From GWF2-50-93 sp049297395 (GTDB lineage: Bacteria; Verrucomicrobiota; Lentisphaeria; Victivallales; GWF2-50-93), in the NCBI GenBank assembly GCA_049297395.1, contig JBAQUG010000325.1, positions 1 to 5,874 of the forward strand: a DNA stretch of 5,874 bases. Direction: 5' to 3'. The position numbers and the translations under genes are program-made. The notes beneath the pieces were generated by a model. That model was not told the DNA's origin. It was given only the letters and a program-made list of their open reading frames with translations, and did no database searches. The first letter of the stretch is position 1; each line of letters opens with the position of its first letter. This document shows, in pieces, positions 1-5,400 of the stretch.

Positions 1-63
1 AAAGACAAAGAGGCCGATTGCGCCAAGGATGTCGCAAGCTACTCAAAGCAAGTTTCAAAGGAG
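1..63 (+). repeat. Intergenic direct repeat, copy 1 (left end may lie outside the window)
   Basis: Bases 1-63 match bases 1381-1443 without gaps at 59 of 63 positions; the differences are at 17 (a/c), 47 (a/g), 53 (t/g) and 60 (g/t). Similarity then fades, although a CTCGG at 88-92 reappears at the same offset (1468-1472). The copy lies 45 bases upstream of the start of gene 1, in the same orientation relative to the gene as copy 2. It contains the short inverted pair TTGCG/CGCAA (18-22 and 33-37). The mismatch at 17 breaks a base pair that exists in copy 2. It could be a dispersed REP-like element, a conserved leader or a promoter region. The window edge hides whether it extends further left. 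Confidence 0.85.
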
Positions 64-108
64 AAGACAGTAGTCAGAATAAAATAACTCGGGGCATAAG
101 ACAATATC

Positions 109-1251
109 ATGCACACATTAGTAAAGCGGAGTGGATTCATCATGGCCTTGGCCGTAATGGCTTTCGCCCAGACGCTCATCGCCGGGGATCCCTCCTCCAC
201 CGGGCGCTGGCAGGGGCCGGTTTGCGGGAGCGGGGACGGAACGGCGGCGGTGGCGACGTCCCGGTGGCTGATCCTTGACACGGGTGGCAGCGGCGGCGGT
301 TTCGGCAAAGGTGATATCCGGCAGGATTTAAGGGATGTGTTTTTCTGGAATGAGTCGCTGGGCTGGGCGTGTGGATGGACAGGAGTGTTCAAGACCAACG
401 ATGGAGGATTCACCTGGGAACGCATGCTCCCTCCTTGTCCAATGGGGGAGTGCTGGGACAAGATTCAGATGACCGGTTCAAAGGAAATATGGCTGTTGAA
501 AAGTTTTCATGGACAGGCAAGAGGACAGCTGATGCACAGCATCGATGGCGGTGCGACGTGGAAAGAGGAGCTCCCCGGCGAATTGAGGGGCGCAGGTGAT
601 CTCTATTGCCGTCTTGACGAGCGCTGGGTGATATGCGGGGATTTTCCTTCATACCGCAGCGAGGATGGAGGAACGACCTGGAGAGGGGAGAACTTCGGCG
701 GAGGTTTTGGCGCCATCAGGATCTCCATTCCTCCTGACGCTCCCGATCCTCGACTGGCCACCGTCTATGCGCTTGGAAAAAAAGGGAAAGACTACCATCT
801 GCGCAAGAGCGTAGACGGAGGGAAAAACTGGTCCGGCCTCGAATTGCCTGCGTCAATCCATCCTGAATTGAACTGGAAAAGGCCTTGCGTCTTTTTCGCC
901 ACGGCCAGGGTTGGCTGGATCGGCACGCCGGGAGGCGGGATCCTTTTCACCGGCGATGGCGGAGCCACATGGGAACGGCGCGACCTCCCGGTCGGCGACG
1001 ATCAGGATGTCTATGATTTCTGGTTCGACCAGTTTGGCCGGGGCTTTGCCGCTGTTTTGAATGGTAATATTGGACGACCCCGCACCACGGCATATGAGTC
1101 AGGGGATTATGGAAAGACATGGACGCCTAGTCTTTCCGGTTCGAAACAAGTCCATAGTTTCTTTTCTCTTGGCCCGGGATTTTTATGGGCGGTCGGAACG
1201 GTCCCCGGATTCGTCCCTAACGATCTCGTGGCAATACTGGGCAGACGCTGA
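109..1251 (+). CDS. Secreted Asp-box (BNR/Ycf48-like) beta-propeller protein
   Basis: The 380-residue product opens with a signal peptide: K6-R7, a hydrophobic stretch at about 10-24, and probable cleavage after A25 (LIA/GDP). Six Asp-boxes of the S-x-D-x-G-x-T-W type follow, at residues 96-103 (TNDGGFTW), 144-151, 184-191, 234-241, 281-288 and 331-338. Their spacing of 40-50 residues is what one expects for successive blades of a beta-propeller. The stretch before the first box (VFFWNESLGWACGW) resembles Ycf48/HCF136-type repeats. The sialidase FRIP motif was not found, so a binding or scaffold role is likelier than catalysis; the ligand is unknown. The start at 109 has no clear Shine-Dalgarno sequence. 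An internal ATG at 142 has GGAG ten bases upstream, but starting there would remove the positive charges of the signal peptide, so 109 is preferred. A terminator-like hairpin follows the stop codon. Confidence 0.88.
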   Translation: MHTLVKRSGFIMALAVMAFAQTLIAGDPSSTGRWQGPVCGSGDGTAAVATSRWLILDTGGSGGGFGKGDIRQDLRDVFFWNESLGWACGWTGVFKTNDGGFTWERMLPPCPMGECWDKIQMTGSKEIWLLKSFHGQARGQLMHSIDGGATWKEELPGELRGAGDLYCRLDERWVICGDFPSYRSEDGGTTWRGENFGGGFGAIRISIPPDAPDPRLATVYALGKKGKDYHLRKSVDGGKNWSGLELPASIHPELNWKRPCVFFATARVGWIGTPGGGILFTGDGGATWERRDLPVGDDQDVYDFWFDQFGRGFAAVLNGNIGRPRTTAYESGDYGKTWTPSLSGSKQVHSFFSLGPGFLWAVGTVPGFVPNDLVAILGRR

Positions 1252-1276
1252 GTTGACAGGCGGAATTCAGCGGTCT

Positions 1277-1296
1277 ACTGCGGCGGCCGCAGTTTT
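1277..1296 (+). terminator. Probable rho-independent terminator after gene 1
   Basis: ACTGCGG (1277-1283) and CCGCAGT (1287-1293) form a 7-bp, mostly GC stem with a 3-base loop (CGG). A short T-run (TTTT, 1293-1296) follows. It begins 26 bases after the stop codon at 1251. The T-run is short and is followed by ATC, so termination may be incomplete. Confidence 0.65.
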
Positions 1297-1322
1297 ATCA
1301 AAATGAAACTTACGTAGTTTTT

Positions 1323-1342
1323 GTCTCCGCATTGCGCGGGAC
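1323..1342 (+). other. Stem-loop in the gene 1-gene 2 gap
   Basis: GTCTCCGC (1323-1330) pairs with GCGGGAC (1336-1342) in seven base pairs with one bulged T, closing the 5-base loop ATTGC. It is the first of several hairpins between the terminator and gene 2. No poly-T follows, so a second terminator is unlikely. The facing strand can form the same structure. TTGCGC (1332-1337) could pair instead with GCGCAA (1376-1381), so alternative folds are possible. Confidence 0.45.
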
Positions 1343-1353
1343 AAGCGTCGCTT

Positions 1354-1378
1354 CGCTCGGCTATGCGATCTCCGAGCG
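1354..1378 (+). other. Stem-loop just before repeat copy 2
   Basis: CGCTCGG (1354-1360) and CCGAGCG (1372-1378) are perfect 7-bp inverted arms around an 11-base loop. The structure ends two bases before the direct repeat at 1381. The corresponding DNA for copy 1 lies outside the window, so it cannot be said whether this hairpin belongs to the repeat unit. Confidence 0.5.
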
Positions 1379-1380
1379 CA

Positions 1381-1443
1381 AAAGACAAAGAGGCCGCTTG
1401 CGCCAAGGATGTCGCAAGCTACTCAAGGCAAGGTTCAAATGAG
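1381..1443 (+). repeat. Intergenic direct repeat, copy 2
   Basis: This is the partner of bases 1-63 (59 of 63 identical, offset exactly 1,380). It contains a perfect 7-bp inverted pair, GCTTGCG (1396-1402) and CGCAAGC (1413-1419), around a 10-base loop. The copy ends 70 bases before the ATG of gene 2. Both copies sit upstream of a gene on the same strand and are followed about 17-18 bases later by an AT-rich hexamer (TAAAAT at 80-85; TTAAAT at 1462-1467). This leaves open a shared promoter or leader role. No transposase or target-site duplication is visible. Confidence 0.85.
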
Positions 1444-1458
1444 GCGGCGCGGTGCGGA

Positions 1459-1489
1459 AAATTAAATCTCGGCGGCAGCCGCTTAATTT
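1459..1489 (+). other. Imperfect hairpin in the 5' leader of gene 2
   Basis: AAATTAA (1459-1465) is complementary to TTAATTT (1483-1489). Inside it GCGG (1472-1475) pairs with CCGC (1479-1482) around CAG. The two helices join directly on the 3' side and are separated by ATCTCG (1466-1471) on the 5' side, giving a hairpin with one bulge. It lies 24 bases upstream of the gene 2 start, so it could shape the leader RNA, but nothing shows a ligand or a known RNA family. Confidence 0.4.
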
Positions 1490-1502
1490 GAGTTTAAACC
1501 AA

Positions 1503-1509
1503 AGAGGTG
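1503..1509 (+). promoter_or_regulatory. Ribosome binding site deciding the start of gene 2
   Basis: AGAGGTG lies four bases before the ATG at 1514 (AGAGG is six bases before it). This is the only good Shine-Dalgarno match near the pseudopilin, and it supports the long N-terminal extension. The alternative GTG at 1649, which would give a conventional short prepilin leader, has none. Confidence 0.65.
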
Positions 1510-1513
1510 TTTC

Positions 1514-2419
1514 ATGGAAAGCAAAAAAAACAGCATTGAAGACTCCGGACTTCTGCGAAATCCGCAATCTGGATGCAGTCGTCAGTCACCGGCCCGCCCT
1601 CTGTCATCCGCCAGCTTCCCAGCCGTCCTGCTGTCAAACCGTAATACCGTGAAACTGTCATACTGTAGGTGCTTCACGTTGATCGAATTGCTTATCGTGA
1701 TTGCGATCATCGCAATTCTCATGGCGCTGCTTCTGCCGGCCCTTCAGCAGGCGAAGGAACTCGCAAAAAGATCCCTGTGCACGTCAAACATGAAGCAGAT
1801 GAGTCTTGCAATCAACGGGTATGCCAATGATTTTAATGGCTGGCTGCCGCCTCACGGGCAAAGCGATACCGGCGCATATTTATGGTGGGGTCAGAATAAC
1901 TGGACATCATCTCTTTATCCTTCGCTGAGCCTTCTCTTTCCTGATTACAGCGGTTCTTCCAGCGTGTTTTTCTGTTCCGGGTGGCGGGAGGCAAAACCAA
2001 GACTATCGCTGGATCAGATTATAAAAGCAGGATGGGGTACTCCCGGCGATAACTGGGCCGGAGTTGGTCCAGCCTGGAGCTACTGGTATTATGGAGGATA
2101 TCTTGGCACTGCGACGCCCAACGGAAGTCCTGATGGGAGCAGCTACGAAAACGCCTATAGGATCACCAGCAATACCGGCCTCTGCATTCTTTCTGATCAG
2201 GGGTTTTCGAATCAGCCGGGAAATACCTGGTATACTACTCCATGGCCAGGCCATGCTAAAAGCGGAGGCTTCCCTACGGCAGGCGAGAATGCCCTATATA
2301 TTGACGGCAGTGCCAGCTGGGTTCCAAGAAATAAACTTACAGACATGGGGGACGGCACCCTTTTCGCTCCGAGGATATGGTATGAAAGATCAACAGGAAG
2401 ATTCTCCCCTAATCCATAA
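1514..2419 (+). CDS. Pseudopilin-like protein, H-X(n)-DG type, with long repeat-derived leader
   Basis: The 301-residue product carries a type IV prepilin/pseudopilin N-terminal motif at residues 54-69 (FTLIELLIVIAIIAIL), with the conserved Glu at +5 (E58) and a membrane helix at about 56-75. The prepilin peptidase would cut before F54; position -1 is Cys53 instead of the usual Gly. The helix leads into PALQQAKELAKR, as in PVC-bacterial proteins with the H-X9-DG processing-associated domain. Near the C terminus, H247 and D264-G265 look like that motif, stretched to H-X16-DG. The middle is rich in Trp, Tyr and Gly. Before the cleavage site lies an unusual 53-residue leader. Its end (residues 40-53) follows an 8-residue period because the DNA there is an octanucleotide repeat. 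Members of this family are common in Lentisphaerota, but their role is not established; export or surface assembly is inference. Gene 3 starts 57 bases downstream. Confidence 0.87.
   Translation: MESKKNSIEDSGLLRNPQSGCSRQSPARPLSSASFPAVLLSNRNTVKLSYCRCFTLIELLIVIAIIAILMALLLPALQQAKELAKRSLCTSNMKQMSLAINGYANDFNGWLPPHGQSDTGAYLWWGQNNWTSSLYPSLSLLFPDYSGSSSVFFCSGWREAKPRLSLDQIIKAGWGTPGDNWAGVGPAWSYWYYGGYLGTATPNGSPDGSSYENAYRITSNTGLCILSDQGFSNQPGNTWYTTPWPGHAKSGGFPTAGENALYIDGSASWVPRNKLTDMGDGTLFAPRIWYERSTGRFSPNP
1623..1670 (+). repeat. Six degenerate 8-bp tandem units in the gene 2 leader
   Basis: C-C/T-G-T recurs at 1623, 1631, 1639, 1647, 1655 and 1663, exactly every eight bases. The four middle units (CTGTCAAA, CCGTAATA, CCGTGAAA, CTGTCATA) all fit CYGTNAWA; the first and last units keep only the CYGT part. 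Three units make 24 bases, so the encoded leader repeats every eight residues (LSNRNTVK followed by LSYCRCFT). The array ends at the first base of the Cys53 codon, directly before the predicted cleavage site. Confidence 0.8.
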
Positions 2420-2432
2420 TTCCAAACATCAA

Positions 2433-2449
2433 TTAAATTTCAAATTTAA
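2433..2449. promoter_or_regulatory. AT-only 17-bp palindrome between genes 2 and 3 (possible operator)
   Basis: TTAAATTT (2433-2440) and AAATTTAA (2442-2449) are perfect inverted arms around one central C. It sits in the 57-base AT-rich gap between the stop of gene 2 and the start of gene 3, 27 bases before the ATG. It has no GC stem or T-run and so is not a terminator. An operator or a promoter-associated AT element is possible, but such palindromes can arise by chance in AT-rich DNA. Confidence 0.3.
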
Positions 2450-2462
2450 CGTAAATATGAAT

Positions 2463-2468
2463 AGGAGG
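2463..2468 (+). promoter_or_regulatory. Strong ribosome binding site of gene 3
   Basis: AGGAGG lies eight bases before the ATG at 2477, a near-ideal match and spacing. It fixes the start of the large gene 3. The same bases are read as Arg-Arg in a six-codon reading frame (ATG at 2457) whose TAA stop (2475-2477) overlaps the gene 3 start codon. Confidence 0.85.
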
Positions 2469-2476
2469 AAAAGGTA

Positions 2477-5400
2477 ATGAGAAAGATTTTAATGGTGATG
2501 GCAATCTCATTGGCATTCTGCCTGTCGGTCAAAGCGCAAATTACATTGAACACCGGGCTGCGGGCGGTTCCCTCGCCAGGCAAAGTGGTGATCGATGGGA
2601 AGCTCAACGATTGGGATCTCTCCGGCGAAATCCTGATGTGCTACGACCTTGAGTCCCTGCTGGACAAATACTCATCGCGTGCAGCGGCGATGTATGACAA
2701 GGACTATCTGTACCTGTCGTTCAGGATCAAGGATCCGACGCCGATGCTCAGCCATGTCAATCCTGGCGTCCAGCCGACGCAGTCCGTCGGCGACGGATGG
2801 CGCTCCGACTGCGTGCAGCTGCGCTTGTGGGCGGATCCGGAAAAGGGAGTTGGGCCGGAGGGCGGCCGCGTCACACACATCGACTGCTGGAACTATACTG
2901 ATGGAGGCTGCGCAGCAGCCAACATCCTCCATGGATCAGATCTCAACAAACTGGAGGACAAGACATTCGACGCCATCGGAAAAGGCATAGACGCGGCTTT
3001 CGTCAAGGACGCCGACGGCAAGGGATACACGCAGGAGATGCGGATATCCTGGAGCCTCCTGAGACGCGATGGACGGCCCTGCATCGCCGGCGAGAAAATG
3101 CGGCTGGGCATCCAGACAAGCTGGGGCGACTCCAGTGCCCAGGGCTTCTTCGAGCACCAGTTCGCCGATCTCCTGAACCCCGAGCGTCCCCAGCGTGAAT
3201 TCTTCGGCAACAGCTACAACGCCTGGGGGATTATCAGTTTTTCCGGCAAAGGCAAACTCCCACCTTCGGACTCAATAGCGAAACTTTCCGTGTTTGAAAG
3301 CCTCAACAAAGTCCGCTACAGCACATCCGGACCGGTCAAGATCGAATACTCCGTCCCGCGCGATGGCAGTGTTACGCTTGTTGTGGAAAAGCCTGATGGG
3401 ACGCGCGTGCGCAACCTGATATCCGACTATCCGCGCAAGGCCGGAGCAAACACGGATTACTGGGACGGAGCTGACGACAACGGACGCCTTGTCAGCCCTG
3501 GCGACTACATTGTCAGAGGTCTCTGTCATGAGGGAATCGATCCTGTATTCCGCATGGCCTACGGATCTCCCGGCAATCCGCCGTGGGAGACATCGGATCG
3601 CAAGGGTGGGTGGCTTGCAGATCATGTTGCACCAATGGCTGCGGCGGCCGACGACGCCAGAGTCTATCTGTCATCAGAGTGTTCTGAAGGCGGCAACACC
3701 GTGATCGCCGTGGATCTCGACGGCCAGAAGCAGTGGGGAATAGCACGTGACCCAGGTGGTATGATCACCACGCATGGAGGCCATCTCTACATGTTGCGCG
3801 GCGGACGCGTGGGAGGCCAATTCAACCCCGGCAAGATAATCATCGCAAGAATAGATCCGGCGAAGGGAGTCTACGTCCCATTTTCTGACAAGCAGTCCTT
3901 CAAGGTCATATCGGAATACCCCGACGAGCATCAGGTCAAGCCGAAGGAGCCTGTCGGAAAGGCTGTGGCGGACCACGCATACGATGCAGACTGGTGCCAG
4001 TTCGAGTCCATGGGTTTGGCATCGGCTGGAGGGAAACTCCACGTCTCCCTCTTCTATCAGAATGCCGTCATCGACATTGATCCCGAATCGGGCGACGTCG
4101 TCGGACGCCACGAAATCGAAAGACCTGTCGGACTGGCGGCAGACAAATCAGGGAAGCTTCTGGTGGTCACCGGGAAGAAGATCGTCCGCATGGACGCCGA
4201 CGGCAGGACGGAACCAGTCGTCTCCGAAGGGCTCTCCGCCCCGATCGGACTCGCCACAGACAAGGCGGGGAACATCTACGTATCCGACTGGGCTGACCAG
4301 ATGTGCGTGAAGGTTTTCACGTCCGACGGTAAATTTATCCGTTCGATCGGCAAGGTTGGCGGACGGCCGCTGACAGGAGACTATGATCCTAGCGGCATGT
4401 TCCGTCCATGGGGAATTGCCGTGGACGCCCAGGGAAGGCTCTGGGTGGCGGAGCATGACCACAGCCCGAAGCGTGTCAGTGTGTGGGCCACAGCCGACGG
4501 GAAATTCCTGCGGGAATTCTGCGGCCAGACTGCCTACGCATCCGGAGAAGCGGCAGTCAACCAGTTCAACACCAGGCAGGCGTTCGTCGGCGGAAACACC
4601 GTCGAGCTTGACTGGGCGACAGGCCGCTGGCGTGTCACTGGAAGTCTCTGGCGGCCGACGCGCCCCGGTGATCTGCTTGGTCCTTCAGTTCGATGGCTCT
4701 CCTCATCCGGCTATCCATGGCCGCATTTCGAGTTCCGCGAACGCGATGGGCACAAGTATCTTATCTTCAGTGAGGCGGCTACCGAGTATTTGTGTGTGAA
4801 TGAATTGGATGATAAAGGCCGCGCCAGGCCGCTGATGGCGATGGGGCAAGTCAGGTACTTCAGCGGTGAAGGGCATCTTCCCGACCTCGTGGTCAAACAT
4901 CTGTGGGACGATCCGAAGGATCTCGAATGGGCCAGGGCGAACCATCCATTCGTCTTTATCGGCAGCGGGGAGAAGGTGATGGGGGAACCTTTCTGGAAAA
5001 TGGCACGGGAGGCCGAGGCGAGGAAGCGCCCCATGCACGCCTATTTCCACTGGACTGATGCCAATGGCGACGGGATGGTGCAGGAGGATGAGATTCAATT
5101 CTACTCGAAGGATGAAACAGGAGGAGTTCCTCATTCGAAAGGAGGATGGCAGTCCGCCGTTTCACCGGATTGGAGCATCCCCCTCCTTGGTGGGGGCTAC
5201 GGGAAAACAACGGTGTGGCGGATTCCGTTGAAGAAATGGAACGAGGCTGGAGCCCCGGTATACGACTTCAAGGACGCAAAACTCATTCTCACGGAGAAAT
5301 ATATGGGTGAGCTCGGAGGCGCCAACTCTCTATGGGCAGACACGCAGGGAAATCTTCTGGTCAACCAAACTCCGTTGCAGATGTTCACGCCGGACGGAAA

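Noticed and set aside
109..1251. Calling gene 1 a sialidase because of its BNR/Asp-boxes
   Set aside because: Asp-boxes are structural and occur in many propellers. The FRIP motif and its arginine were not found, and the stretch before the first box is more like Ycf48.
142..1251. Alternative start of gene 1 at the ATG at 142 with GGAG upstream
   Set aside because: It would remove Lys6 and Arg7 and leave a signal peptide without a positive N-terminal region; kept only as a possibility.
1253..1281. TTGACA at 1253-1258 as a -35 promoter element
   Set aside because: The hexamer 17 bases downstream (TACTGC) matches TATAAT poorly, and the site runs straight into the terminator-like hairpin.
1..1443. 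The two direct repeats as a CRISPR array or as ends of an insertion sequence
   Set aside because: There are only two copies 1,380 bp apart, with no spacer array, and the DNA between them encodes a propeller protein, not a transposase.
2064..2477. A 137-codon + strand frame across the end of gene 2
   Set aside because: It lies almost entirely inside the pseudopilin gene in another frame and shows no recognisable domain; only its last six codons (ATG at 2457) are noted as a possible mini-leader.
2519..2521. Cys15 of gene 3 as a lipoprotein attachment site
   Set aside because: The preceding residues LAF do not fit a lipobox (Phe at -1), while VKA/Q at residue 20 is a good signal peptidase I site.
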